Source of the DNA: Actinoallomurus sp040655075 | Lineage (GTDB): Bacteria > Actinomycetota > Actinomycetes > Streptosporangiales > Streptosporangiaceae | NCBI RefSeq assembly: GCF_040655075.1 | Contig: NZ_JBFAJC010000041.1 | Location: 35,420-99,419 of the forward strand | DNA: 64,000 bases | Direction of reading: 5' to 3' | Part shown: positions 40,877 through 48,988 of the stretch, piece by piece | Position numbering within the stretch: position 1 is the first letter of the stretch | Layout: each line of letters opens with the position of its first letter | Notes under the pieces: generated by a model | Seen by the model: the letters and a program-made list of their open reading frames with translations, nothing else | What the model was told of the DNA's origin: nothing | Database searches by the model: none | Made by a program: the position numbers and the translations under genes

Positions 40877-42288
40877 ACATCGCCGAGAGGCTGGGCCGGT
40901 GGTCGGCCGGCCGGGGGCCCCTGCACGTCCTGCTCACGACGCGGTTGCGACGGCTGATCGACGACGGCGACCTGCCCCCGGGCACGCCGCTGCCGCCCGA
41001 CCGCGCCATGGCCGCGACCCTCGCCGTGGGGCGCGGCACCGTCGTCGCCGCGTACGACGCGCTCCGCCAGGAGGGCCGGATCGTCCGCCGCCAGGGCAGC
41101 GGCACGCGGGTGGCCGGGCCGCCGTCGGAGGTCGCGCACCAGACCACCGGCGCTCCGGTGTTCCTCCACCTGCTGGAGCCGCACGACGGCGTGATCCTCC
41201 TCGCGTGCGCCGCGCTGGACGCCCCACCGCCCGAGCTGACACGGGCCTACGAGGCGATCCTGCCCAAGCTGGCCGCGACCACCGGCGACATCGGCTACCA
41301 CCCGTACGGCCACGCCACGCTGCGCGCCGCGGTCGCCGACCGCTACGCGCTGCGCGGCGTGCCGACCGCCCCGGACCAGATCCTCGTCACCAACGGCGCC
41401 CAGCAGGCACTGTCCCTGCTCGCCCGCGCCTTCACCCGGCCGGGCGACCGCGTACTCGTCGAGGCACCGACCTACCCGGGCGCGCTGGAGGCGTTCCGCG
41501 ACGAGGCGGCGGTGCTCCGGGGCCTGCCGGTCGGCCTGGACGGGTTCGAGCACGCGGTGCGCGAACATCGTCCGGCCCTGGCGTACGTCATCTCGACCTT
41601 CCACAACCCGACCGGCGCGGTGCTGCCCGCCCTCGCGCGACGGCGACTGGCCGAGGCGGCCGCCGCCGCGGGAGTGCCGCTGATCGACGACGAGGTCGTC
41701 GCCGAGCCACCGTTCCCCGGCGAGCAGACCCCGCCCCCGATCGCCGCGTACGGCGACGCCGTCATCTCGATCGGCTCGCTCAGCAAGATCGTGTGGGGCG
41801 GGCTGCGGATCGGCTGGGTACGCGCCCCCGCCCCCGTCATCGACCGGCTCGCGCGACTGCGGGCCGTCCAGGACCTCGGCGGGAACATCCCCGCCCAGTT
41901 GGCCGCCGCCGAGCTACTCCCCCAGCTCGACGCACTGTGCCGGCGCCGCGCGGCCGACCGCCTCGCCGGCCACGACCACCTGCGCGCCGAACTGGCCCAC
42001 CAGTTGCCCGACTGGGAGGCCCCGCCCGTACGCGGCGGGCAGACGCTCTGGGTCCGCCTGCCACGCGGCGACGGCGCGTCCTTCGCCCAGGCCGCAATGC
42101 GCCACGGCGTCGCCGTACTGCCCGGCGAGGGGCTCGACGCGGCCGGCCAGAGCGCGGAGTACATCCGCGTCCACTTCCTCGCACCGCCGGACGAGCTGAC
42201 CGAGGCGGTCCGCCGCCTGGCCGAGGCCTGGCACACCTACGAGGCGGCACCGAACCGCGTCCGACCGCCCACGGCGATGGCCGTATGA
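40864..42288 (+). CDS. MocR-type regulator (GntR HTH fused to aminotransferase fold)
   Basis: 474 residues. A GntR winged helix (about 20-80, 'LPPGTPLPPDRAMAATLAVGRGTVVAAYDAL' region) is joined to a fold-type I aminotransferase-like domain (about 115-460). The PLP-binding Lys is expected in 'SLSKIVWGGLRIGW' (about 302-315). MocR proteins use PLP or an amino-acid adduct as effector. Divergent placement next to a PLP-dependent sulfur-amino-acid enzyme suggests it controls that gene. The ATG lies about 10 bp from a -10-like box. Confidence 0.85.
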   Translation: MEPIDIAERLGRWSAGRGPLHVLLTTRLRRLIDDGDLPPGTPLPPDRAMAATLAVGRGTVVAAYDALRQEGRIVRRQGSGTRVAGPPSEVAHQTTGAPVFLHLLEPHDGVILLACAALDAPPPELTRAYEAILPKLAATTGDIGYHPYGHATLRAAVADRYALRGVPTAPDQILVTNGAQQALSLLARAFTRPGDRVLVEAPTYPGALEAFRDEAAVLRGLPVGLDGFEHAVREHRPALAYVISTFHNPTGAVLPALARRRLAEAAAAAGVPLIDDEVVAEPPFPGEQTPPPIAAYGDAVISIGSLSKIVWGGLRIGWVRAPAPVIDRLARLRAVQDLGGNIPAQLAAAELLPQLDALCRRRAADRLAGHDHLRAELAHQLPDWEAPPVRGGQTLWVRLPRGDGASFAQAAMRHGVAVLPGEGLDAAGQSAEYIRVHFLAPPDELTEAVRRLAEAWHTYEAAPNRVRPPTAMAV

Positions 42289-42322
42289 CCCCGGTCGGCG
42301 CAGGACCCTCCCCGGCTGGTCA

Positions 42323-43261
42323 TCACCCCCAACCTGTACGGTGCGCGGTCCAAGCGACCGCCGCCCGAGCGGCTCGGGCCTGATGTCGGCGAAGGTACGG
42401 AACTCCAGGCGGCGCCGGCAGACGTGAACTGCGCTCCCAGTAGCCCGCGAAGGCGGCGGCATAGCTGGTGATCACCGCCGGATCGGTGTCGTGCCAGCTT
42501 CGCACGTCGCTAAGAGTGGCTTCTGCCGCAATGGGTGTGTGCCCCGCGAGGATCAAGTGGGGGACCAGGTCGACGACGTCCAGCCATGCCGCGCCGCGCA
42601 CCGGTTGCGCCCAATCGATGAGGTACACGGCCTGCACCCGATCGACGAGGAGGTTGGAGGCGTTGACGTCACCGTGGACCAGCGTGTCGCCGCCGGCCGC
42701 CGTGAGCCAGTCGGTTTCCAGCGCGGCCAGGTCGCTCAGATGGCGGCGGGTCCAGTCGTCCAAGTCCGCGTTCGGAGCTGCTGCGAGAACAGCCCAGCCG
42801 TGAACGATGCCGGCGAGTTCCATCTCGGCCGCAGGCGCGTCGATGGGGCAGGGGGTCAATGCCTCCGCCAACCCGGCGACCGTGGCCACGGTCCTCGGCA
42901 CATCCGGCGAGCCGGGCGAAAGGTCGGCGTGCCGGGCGTCCAGGTCGTCCAGCACGAGGACGACCCAGTCGGCGACCTGACCATCCCAGCGCAGCCGCGG
43001 AGCAGGCGCACCCGCCGGAAGCATCCGAGTAGTCGCGGCCTCGTCGCGATACTTTGCGGCCAAAGGGTGAGAGGCGGAGATGCCCTTGGCGAAGACGCGC
43101 TCCCCGTCAGCGAGCTGGATGCGGGCGGCCAGGCCCGAGGTGAAGCCACCGGTCTGGACGTCCACAGCCGCAATGTCACCGAGTAGCTCGGCCAAGCCGT
43201 CGCGGAGCCGTGCGGGAAGCTGCTCCCAGAGCGGGCGAACGGCAGCTCCAGAGGAGGTCAT
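42323..43261 (-). CDS. APH-like phosphotransferase
   Basis: 312 residues with the kinase-like fold of aminoglycoside/choline phosphotransferases. The catalytic loop is 'VHGDVNASNLL' (about 196-206) and the metal-binding Asp is in 'LIDWAQP' (about 214-220). The N-lobe has 'ERVFAKGIS' with a probable ATP-binding Lys. Most such actinomycete genes are of unknown substrate (sugar, antibiotic or metabolite). The gene is convergent with mocR and alone in its unit. ATG 43261 has AAGGA about 10 nt upstream. Confidence 0.78.
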   Translation of the reverse strand: MTSSGAAVRPLWEQLPARLRDGLAELLGDIAAVDVQTGGFTSGLAARIQLADGERVFAKGISASHPLAAKYRDEAATTRMLPAGAPAPRLRWDGQVADWVVLVLDDLDARHADLSPGSPDVPRTVATVAGLAEALTPCPIDAPAAEMELAGIVHGWAVLAAAPNADLDDWTRRHLSDLAALETDWLTAAGGDTLVHGDVNASNLLVDRVQAVYLIDWAQPVRGAAWLDVVDLVPHLILAGHTPIAAEATLSDVRSWHDTDPAVITSYAAAFAGYWERSSRLPAPPGVPYLRRHQARAARAAVAWTAHRTGWG

Positions 43262-43311
43262 ACGTAGGGAATCCTTTATGAACACGCCATGACGACTGGC
43301 GCTCAGGTGGC

Positions 43312-44010
43312 GTGTCGGCGCATGAGGCCCTTCGCCCACGACCCCGGTTCGAATGGGTGGACTCTCCGGCTCAGGCGATCTCGCTTGTCACCGGACTGCC
43401 CACCCTCGACCGGCTGTACGCGTGGATCCGCGACCTTCGCCCGCGGGGGACACCACCGCTGGCCAGTGACCTCGCCATGGACCTGTCCAAGCTGCGTGGC
43501 GTGCTCAGCGCCGGAGTCTCCCACGCCGACCCCGAACTGTCCCCGGCGCGAAAAGGCAAACACAACGAGCCCTGGCAGGAACTGCCCCCGCTGAAGGCAA
43601 TCGAGCTCGGCGTTCCCCTGAGCGTCGTGCTCCACCAGGGCATCCGCGTCGCACTGCACCGGAGCCTCGCCCACGGATTCCGGATACCTCTCCGCAAGGC
43701 GCTGGCCGGCGGCGGGCCTGTACCGGTGTGTTGGTACGGGCAGCAGGAAGCGGCGTGGGTCGCCTACTACGACGCTCTGCACCGGCTCGGGCTGGCCCGG
43801 TACGGGCCGGACGAACTCGACCTCCTCGGCCACTGGGCTGCGCTCACGCGCTCCTGCGGCTGGTGGTGGCCCGGCGAGGACGTGTGCGTCGTGGTGGATC
43901 GACCCGAACTGGTCCGCACCGAACCGGTCCCTGGCACCTGGCACGACGAGGTCCGGCTCCGACGCGATGGCGTCCGCTACCGCGACGGCTGGCACCCGCT
44001 CCTGGCATGA
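43312..44010 (+). CDS. DUF6745-type protein, possibly shortened
   Basis: 232 residues, soluble. The C-terminal part ('CGWWWPGEDVCVVVDRP', 'DEVRLRRDGVRYRDGWHPLL') matches the repetitive DUF6745 region found in larger actinobacterial proteins. Those proteins usually have more sequence before and after, so this copy could be a short member or a truncated one. GTG 43312 is the only reasonable start. It lies back to back with the APH-like gene and is closed by a very strong terminator. Function unknown. Confidence 0.6.
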   Translation: MSAHEALRPRPRFEWVDSPAQAISLVTGLPTLDRLYAWIRDLRPRGTPPLASDLAMDLSKLRGVLSAGVSHADPELSPARKGKHNEPWQELPPLKAIELGVPLSVVLHQGIRVALHRSLAHGFRIPLRKALAGGGPVPVCWYGQQEAAWVAYYDALHRLGLARYGPDELDLLGHWAALTRSCGWWWPGEDVCVVVDRPELVRTEPVPGTWHDEVRLRRDGVRYRDGWHPLLA

Positions 44011-44019
44011 CCCCTGGCA

Positions 44020-44054
44020 GGGCCGGGACGAGACCGGTTCTCTCGTCCCGGCCC
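44020..44054 (+). terminator. Strong intrinsic-type terminator
   Basis: A perfect 14-bp stem GGGCCGGGACGAGA / TCTCGTCCCGGCCC with a 7-nt loop, 10 bp after the DUF6745 gene. The next 198 bp up to 44252 contain nothing I can support. Confidence 0.8.
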
Positions 44055-44252
44055 GCCGCGATCAGCACATGGTGACCGCCCGGGACCGGCGACGATGCTC
44101 GTCAGGGGCAGGAGGCGTCGTGGACGCCCACCGGGGCGCCCATGGCCTCCTGCAGTGACTCCAGAAGCGCGCACTTTAACGCAGCGCGCAACCGCCCCCT
44201 GAACGACGCGGTTCGTCGGCCGGAGGTCTGAGCCCGGGTGGCGGGGGCGGGG

Positions 44253-45047
44253 TCAGGTGAGGGTTTCGCCGCCGTCGACGGTGATGACCTGGCCGGTTAC
44301 GTAGTTGTTGGACATCAGGAAGAGGGCCGAGGCGGCGGCTTCCTCGGCGGTGCCAAAGCGGCCGAGCGGAGCGGTCGATCCGGCGGCGGCGATCGCGTCG
44401 TCGGAGTCGAGCCCCGCCGCCGAGCGCAGGAGTGGGGTGTCGATCCGGCCGAAGCGGACGGCGTTCACGCGCAGCCGTGCCGGGGCGAGCTCCACGGCGA
44501 GGGCCTTGGTGAGGGTCTCCACGGCGCCGCCGACCGACAGCGGGGCCGCCATTCCGGGAGCGGGGCGGACCACGAGGATCCCCGAGCTGAACGTGAGCGA
44601 GCCTCCGGCGGGAAGCCGGGTCGCCGCCGCGCGGGCGGCGGCGAAGGCCCCCCAGAGGCGGGAGTCGACGGTCGCGCGGAGGTCGTCGGGCGACAGCTCG
44701 GTCAGGGGGCCGGCGCCGCCGATGCCGCCCGCGGTGACGAGCACGTGGTCGACGTGACCGGCCTTGTCGAAGGCCTCGGCGAGGATCTGCTCGTCTCCGC
44801 CGTCGCCGGGAACGGCCAGCACGGCGTCGTCGGGATCCCCTGCCGGGCCCGCGCTCCGTACCCGTGAGACGGCGGCCTTCAGCCGGTCGGGGTCGCGGCC
44901 GACCAGCACGACGCGGGCGCCGACCGAGCGCAGCAGGACGCCCGCTGCCAGCCCGATGCCCGAGCTTCCGCCGATGAGGACGGCGGTCGTGCCGGAGAGG
45001 GCGCTCGGCAGCGGCGAACGTACGGGGATGGGAGTCGCGGTGCTCAT
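44253..45047 (-). CDS. Atypical SDR protein lacking the Tyr/Lys catalytic pair
   Basis: 264 residues with an SDR Rossmann fold: 'IGGSSGIGLAAGVLL' (about 24-38), 'VTAGG' in place of NNAG, and the C-terminal 'VTGQVITVDGGETLT'. At the position of the usual YxxxK it reads 'APLSVGGAVETLTKALA', so the catalytic Tyr and Lys are absent, although the upstream Ser segment 'LTFSSGIL' remains. It may bind NAD(P)H as a sensor or use another mechanism. ATG 45047; the promoter region is shared with the divergent TetR gene. Confidence 0.78.
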   Translation of the reverse strand: MSTATPIPVRSPLPSALSGTTAVLIGGSSGIGLAAGVLLRSVGARVVLVGRDPDRLKAAVSRVRSAGPAGDPDDAVLAVPGDGGDEQILAEAFDKAGHVDHVLVTAGGIGGAGPLTELSPDDLRATVDSRLWGAFAAARAAATRLPAGGSLTFSSGILVVRPAPGMAAPLSVGGAVETLTKALAVELAPARLRVNAVRFGRIDTPLLRSAAGLDSDDAIAAAGSTAPLGRFGTAEEAAASALFLMSNNYVTGQVITVDGGETLT

Positions 45048-45066
45048 GGGAGGGCCTCTCGAGAAA

Positions 45067-45138
45067 TAAACCATCTGGTTGTTTTACTGCTGCCCCGATA
45101 CTGCCGCCTGGACAGGGAGGAGTCAACTGGATGGTTTA
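45067..45138. promoter_or_regulatory. TetR operator pair in SDR/TetR spacer
   Basis: AACCATCTGGTT (45069-45080) is an inverted repeat (AACCA-N2-TGGTT) within TAAACCATCTGGTTG (45067-45081). CAACTGGATGGTTTA (45124-45138) is its near-exact reverse complement 43 bp away, 9 bp before the tetR start. This symmetric pair suits a TetR repressor acting on both genes. Confidence 0.65.
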
Positions 45139-45146
45139 ATTCGTTC

Positions 45147-45746
45147 ATGGCCTATGACGCGGAGGACACCAAACGGCGGATCTTCGCCGCCGCCACCGCC
45201 GAGTTCGCCGAGCGCGGCCTGGCGGGGGCCAGGGTCGACCGGATCGCGACGGCCGCCAAGGCCAACAAGCAGGCCATCTACCTGTATTACGGGAGCAAGG
45301 AGAAGCTGTTCGCCGCCATCCTGCGGGCGAAGCTGGAGGAGGTCTGCGTCTCCATCTCCATCGATCCCGACGCGGTGGCCGAGTCGGTCGGGCAGATGTT
45401 CGACTGGTACCAGGAGCACCCTGAGCTGATCAGACTGCTGCTGTGGGAGGCCCTGGAGGCGTGCGGCGAACCCGACGAGGGCGAGCGGGAGCGCCACAAG
45501 GCCTTCCGCGAGAAGGTTCACCGTCTCGCGGACGGAGGCGTGGCCCACGACCTTGCCGAGGAAGCACGCGTCCGCGCCGCCCAGGACCTGCTGTTCACAA
45601 TCATGGGACTGATCGCCTGGAACTTCGCGGTGCCCAGGACGTGCCGCCTCGTCCTGGACGAGGAGACCGAACAGGCCGCCTTGGCCCGCCGCCGCGAGAC
45701 CGTGGTCGAAACCGCTCGCAGACTCGCCACCACCCCGGACACCTGA
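45147..45746 (+). CDS. TetR family regulator
   Basis: 199 residues. HTH (about 8-55) with 'TKRRIFAAATAEFAERGLAGARVDRIATAAKANKQAIYLYYGSKEKLF' region and a helical C-terminal domain of the TetR_C type. The gene is divergent from the SDR-like gene and has paired operators in the 99-bp spacer, the standard arrangement for a TetR repressor of a neighbouring reductase. ATG 45147; no strong ribosome site visible because the operator occupies the leader. Confidence 0.85.
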   Translation: MAYDAEDTKRRIFAAATAEFAERGLAGARVDRIATAAKANKQAIYLYYGSKEKLFAAILRAKLEEVCVSISIDPDAVAESVGQMFDWYQEHPELIRLLLWEALEACGEPDEGERERHKAFREKVHRLADGGVAHDLAEEARVRAAQDLLFTIMGLIAWNFAVPRTCRLVLDEETEQAALARRRETVVETARRLATTPDT

Positions 45747-45776
45747 AGTCGCGTGACGCCTGGCCGGGTGTCGGTG

Positions 45777-46216
45777 TCACTGAGGCGATGCGGCGGCGAT
45801 GAGCTGGTCGCCGAGTGGGGTGCGCTGGTAGAGCACCTCGCGTCCGTCGCGGCGGGAGGTCACGATGCCGGCTCGGCTGAGCGCTTTGAGGTGGTTGCTG
45901 ACCGTGGGTGCGGTCAGGTCGAGCTGACCGCCGGATGCAGGTTCCGCAACAGTTGCCGCACGCCGCCGGCGGACAGTCCCTGCAGGCGGTGGGCGAGATC
46001 GGCGTGCAGCAGCGCCCGTATGCGCGGCCAGTAGGGCGCGACAGCCACCCGCCAATAACCATCCAGCGCGGCCACAATCCGGGCGAGTCCGGCCTGCGGG
46101 TCGGCGACCAGGCTGTCCAGCACCGTACGGCGATGGCCGCGCCCCGGCCCCTGCATGGCGATCGGATGCCGGGCGAGATGCGACAGCTCGGCGGCGACCA
46201 CACTATCTCGCATACG
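45777..46216 (-). pseudogene. ArsR/DUF5937 regulator, truncated and internally deleted
   Basis: Two pieces in different frames. 46216 to about 45930 encodes part of DUF5937 ('LDGYWRVAVAPYWPRIRALLHADLAHRL' region, 'LLRNLHPAV') without its N-terminus. About 45920 to 45777 encodes the C-terminal ArsR-type HTH ('LDLTAPTVSNHLKALSRAGIV', 'SRRDGREVLYQRTPLGDQL'). The domain that should join them is missing and the frame changes at the joint, near CATCCGGCGGTCAGC. Not expected to give a working repressor. Confidence 0.7.
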
Positions 46217-46566
46217 GCCCGGCAAGTCCGGTGCTGCTGGTGCATACCGCGACCGCCCCCAACGCCGTCCGCCACGTCCTGCCGGTACTTCCCGAGTCGC
46301 TGTGGGCGCCCAGCCTCGCCGCCGCCTGGACCGCCATCGCGGCCATCACCGCCACCTACGCCCCCGTCGAGATCGCACCACACGAAACCCCGCGGCCACC
46401 GGCCGGGCCCGATCCAGCGGCCGAGATACTCGACCGAGCCGCTCGGCACGGCGACGAACACGTGATCAGGTTCGCCGACACCGCCGTCGACGTCTTCCAC
46501 CACACCGGCCACCCGGACGCCCTTGCCGCCGCGCTGCAGGCCGCACGACTCATCGAATCGCCTTGA
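46190..46566 (+). pseudogene. Questin-oxidase-like gene, C-terminal fragment
   Basis: The frame 'YLAYGPASPVLLVHTATAPNAV', then 'LPESLWAPSLAAAWTAIAAI' and 'ARHGDEHVIRFADTAVDVF' up to TGA 46566 matches the last third of questin oxidase (DUF4243) proteins, normally over 300 residues. Everything upstream is missing. A GTG or CTG-rich area gives possible starts (about 46216-46231) but the product would lack most of the enzyme. It is head to head with the broken ArsR gene. Confidence 0.6.
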
Positions 46567-46726
46567 TCGACCCCGTACGGACGAGCTCGGCGCCGCTGGA
46601 GGTCGGTTCGCCGTCGCCGGCCTCGATGGATCCCCGCCTCCGGATGCCGCCTCGCGGGCGGCTGCGGCTTTGACCGGGTGACGCGAGGCCGTGCGAGACT
46701 GACGGTGCATGTACCCGGGGGGTGGA

Positions 46727-47449
46727 ATGCCGCTGGAGAACGAGGACCGGCCGTCGGACTCGCCCTACGTTCACCGCGTGTGGCGTAGCCGCGCGTCCGG
46801 GGTCGCGCGGATGACCTCGATCGCGACCTCGAACTGGGAGCTGGTGTTCTGGGCGGACCAGGGTCGCGTGCACGCCGCCGTACGGGGTCCGGAGACCACG
46901 GCCTCGAGCGTCGACGTGCCCGACGGGTCGGAGTCCTTCGGCATCACGTTCGCGCACGGCACCTCGATGCCGCACCTGCCTCCCGCGCGCCTCGTCGATT
47001 CCGCGTGGGAGAGCCCGCACGCGACCGCGACGAGGTTCGTGCTGGGTGGTGAGGAGTGGCTCGTCCCCGGCTTCGAGAGCGCGGAGCAGTTCGTCGCCCG
47101 GCTCGTACGGGAGGGGGTCGTCGTACGCGACCCGCTCGTCGACGACGTCGTGGCCGGCGGGATGCCGGACGTCGGGACGAGGTCGGTGCAGCGCCGTATC
47201 GCCGCGGCGACCGGGCTCACGCAGGGCGGCATCCGGCAGATCGAACGCGCCCGGCAGGCCGCGATCCTGCTCGGCGAAGGCACCCCATCGCTCGAGGTAG
47301 TGAACCAGCTCGGCTACTACGACCAGCCGCATCTCGCCCGCTCGCTGACGCGTTTCATCGGCCGTACCGCGACCGAGTTGTGCCGACGGGATTCGGCCGA
47401 GCAGCCCCTGTCGCTTCTGTACAAGACCGGCGCCGCCGCCGATTCCTAG
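46727..47449 (+). CDS. AraC family transcriptional regulator
   Basis: 240 residues. The C-terminal AraC DNA-binding domain (about 150-232) shows 'GTRSVQRRIAAATGLTQGGIRQIERARQAAILL' region and 'EVVNQLGYYDQPHLARSLTRFIGRTATEL' region. The N-terminal 140 residues are a cupin-like effector domain. ATG 46727 is chosen because a G-rich run directly precedes it; ATG 46709 is possible. It lies 53 bp upstream of a hydrolase gene in the same direction and a palindrome in the gap may be its target. Confidence 0.8.
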   Translation: MPLENEDRPSDSPYVHRVWRSRASGVARMTSIATSNWELVFWADQGRVHAAVRGPETTASSVDVPDGSESFGITFAHGTSMPHLPPARLVDSAWESPHATATRFVLGGEEWLVPGFESAEQFVARLVREGVVVRDPLVDDVVAGGMPDVGTRSVQRRIAAATGLTQGGIRQIERARQAAILLGEGTPSLEVVNQLGYYDQPHLARSLTRFIGRTATELCRRDSAEQPLSLLYKTGAAADS

Positions 47450-47461
47450 CCTTGGTGCCGC

Positions 47462-47479
47462 TGTGGGAGGGATCCCACA
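47462..47479. promoter_or_regulatory. Palindrome TGTGGGA-N4-TCCCACA
   Basis: A 7-bp perfect inverted repeat with a 4-nt centre lies 12 bp after the AraC stop and 24 bp before the hydrolase start. It could be an operator for the hydrolase gene or a small hairpin. Confidence 0.5.
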
Positions 47480-47502
47480 TCGTCACCAGAAGGGCAATCC
47501 AG

Positions 47503-48321
47503 ATGACCGAGAATGTCAGCGCGGCCGCCGTGTCCGCCGACGGCACCGTGATCGCGTTCACCGCGTGGGGCGAGGGCGAGCCGCTCATCATCATCGACGG
47601 CGCGACCGCCTATCCCGCCATCAATCCGACGAACGAGGAGCTCGGACGGCTGCTGAGCGAGGAGTTCCGGACCTACGCCTACGACCGTCGCGGACGCGGC
47701 GAGAGCACCGACACCGCGCCGTACGCCGTGGAGCGCGAGATCGAGGACCTCGCCGCGCTCATCGAGGTCGCGGGCGCGCCGGCGACCGTGTTCGGCTGGT
47801 CGTCCGGCGCGGTCCTCGCGCTCGACGCCGCGGCGGCCGGTCTGCCGATCAAGCGACTGGCGCTGTTCGAGCCGCCGTTCGTCGTCGACGACAGTCGCCC
47901 GCCGCTGCCCGCGGACTACGTGGAGCGCCTCGACGCCGCGGTGGCCGACGGTCGCCCCGGGGATGCCGCGGAGCTGTTCCTGACCGCCGCGGCCGGCATG
48001 CCCGCCGAGGCCGTCGGTGGCATCCGGCAGAGCGAGTTCTGGCCGGTCATGGAGGCCGTCGCGCCGACGATCGCCTACGACGGCCGGATCATGGGGACCA
48101 CGATGTCGGGCGCCCCGCTCCCCCATGATCGCTGGGCCGCCGTCACCGCGCCCACGCTCGTGATGCACGGCACCGGGACGTTCCCGTTCATCGTCACGGG
48201 CACGCAGGCGCTCGCCGAGCTGCTGCCGACCGCGGCCCTGCGGGCCGTCGAGGGCGAGCAGCACAGCGCCCCCGCCGACGTGCTCGCCGCCGCGCTGCGC
48301 AACTTCGCCAACGCCGGCTGA
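47503..48321 (+). CDS. Alpha/beta hydrolase
   Basis: 272 residues. Nucleophile elbow 'GWSSGA' (Ser at about 107), oxyanion segment 'IIIDGATAY', and the catalytic His in 'GEQHSAPA' near the C-terminus (about 251). The fold is that of small esterases/haloperoxidase-like hydrolases; the substrate is unknown. ATG 47503 follows AAGGG by 8 nt. It is probably controlled by the AraC protein upstream. A truncated DHFR-like piece follows 15 bp after its stop. Confidence 0.82.
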   Translation: MTENVSAAAVSADGTVIAFTAWGEGEPLIIIDGATAYPAINPTNEELGRLLSEEFRTYAYDRRGRGESTDTAPYAVEREIEDLAALIEVAGAPATVFGWSSGAVLALDAAAAGLPIKRLALFEPPFVVDDSRPPLPADYVERLDAAVADGRPGDAAELFLTAAAGMPAEAVGGIRQSEFWPVMEAVAPTIAYDGRIMGTTMSGAPLPHDRWAAVTAPTLVMHGTGTFPFIVTGTQALAELLPTAALRAVEGEQHSAPADVLAAALRNFANAG

Positions 48322-48336
48322 GAGGAGCGTGAGGAT

Positions 48337-48573
48337 GTGGACGGCGACATCTCGGTCGCCGGCAGCATCCAACTCGTGCAGGGACTGTTCGAGCACGACC
48401 TCGTCGACGAGCTGCACCTCATGATGTTCCCGGTCCTGCTCGGCACCGGAAGGCGCTTGTTCGGGGAGACCTCGGACAAGTCTGCGTGGAAGCTGACCGA
48501 GTCGATCACGGTCGGCGAGGGCGTACTCATCATGATCCTCCAGCGAGTACTGGGCTGTGCGGCCGCGATGTAA
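48337..48573 (+). pseudogene. DHFR/RibD C-terminal family protein, 3' remnant
   Basis: About 78 codons: 'GDISVAGSIQLVQGLFEHDLVDELHLMMFPVLLGTGRRLFG' region is the conserved end of the bacterial 'dihydrofolate reductase family' (RibD_C) proteins, which are normally about 190 residues. The first 110 residues, including the cofactor-binding start, are missing. A GTG (48337) with GAGGAG upstream would permit translation, but the product would not be an enzyme. Confidence 0.7.
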
Positions 48574-48673
48574 GGAGCGTCAAGCCGTTACATGCTGACG
48601 ATCCGCCCGAAATACCCCGGAAACGCCGGTCCGATTTCCTCACGGCTCATCATCGATGAGTGGAGGAAGCCCC

Positions 48674-48988
48674 GTGTCCATACCGTCGGATGACGAACTC
48701 GACGCCTTCATCAAGGCGCGGCTGGCGCTGGCCGGAGTGGACCTGACCCGGCTCCCCGAGTCGCCGGATCCCGCCACCGGCACGCCGACGCGGGCGCAGG
48801 CCATGGAGTACCTGCGGACGTTCCTGGCCGGAGCGAAGACCGGCGGTGTCCGGCCCGGCGGACGGCCTGCCGCGATCAACACCTGGCGACCGCCCGCGGC
48901 CGGTGACGACGCGGCCGCGCTGTCCCAGCAGGCCGATCCGCCTCTGGAGTATCCCTCGATCTCGACGGCCTGGACGGGTGCGCGATGA
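48674..48988 (+). CDS. Small protein coupled to amidase
   Basis: 104 residues, soluble, no Cys. 'PSDDELDAFIKARLALAGVDL' region at the N-terminus is helical and recalls AtzG-like small subunits of amidases of the AtzE/GatCAB type, and a Gly/Arg-Pro-rich tail follows. GTG 48674 has GGAGG 7 nt upstream; the stop overlaps the amidase ATG (ATGA, 48985-48988), so the two are made together. The partner role is inferred from this coupling, because the sequence match itself is weak. Confidence 0.6.
   Translation: MSIPSDDELDAFIKARLALAGVDLTRLPESPDPATGTPTRAQAMEYLRTFLAGAKTGGVRPGGRPAAINTWRPPAAGDDAAALSQQADPPLEYPSISTAWTGAR

Noticed and set aside
47462..47479. CebR box
   Set aside because: TGGGAGGGATCCCA only partly matches TGGGAGCGCTCCCA and the neighbour genes are not for cellobiose use.
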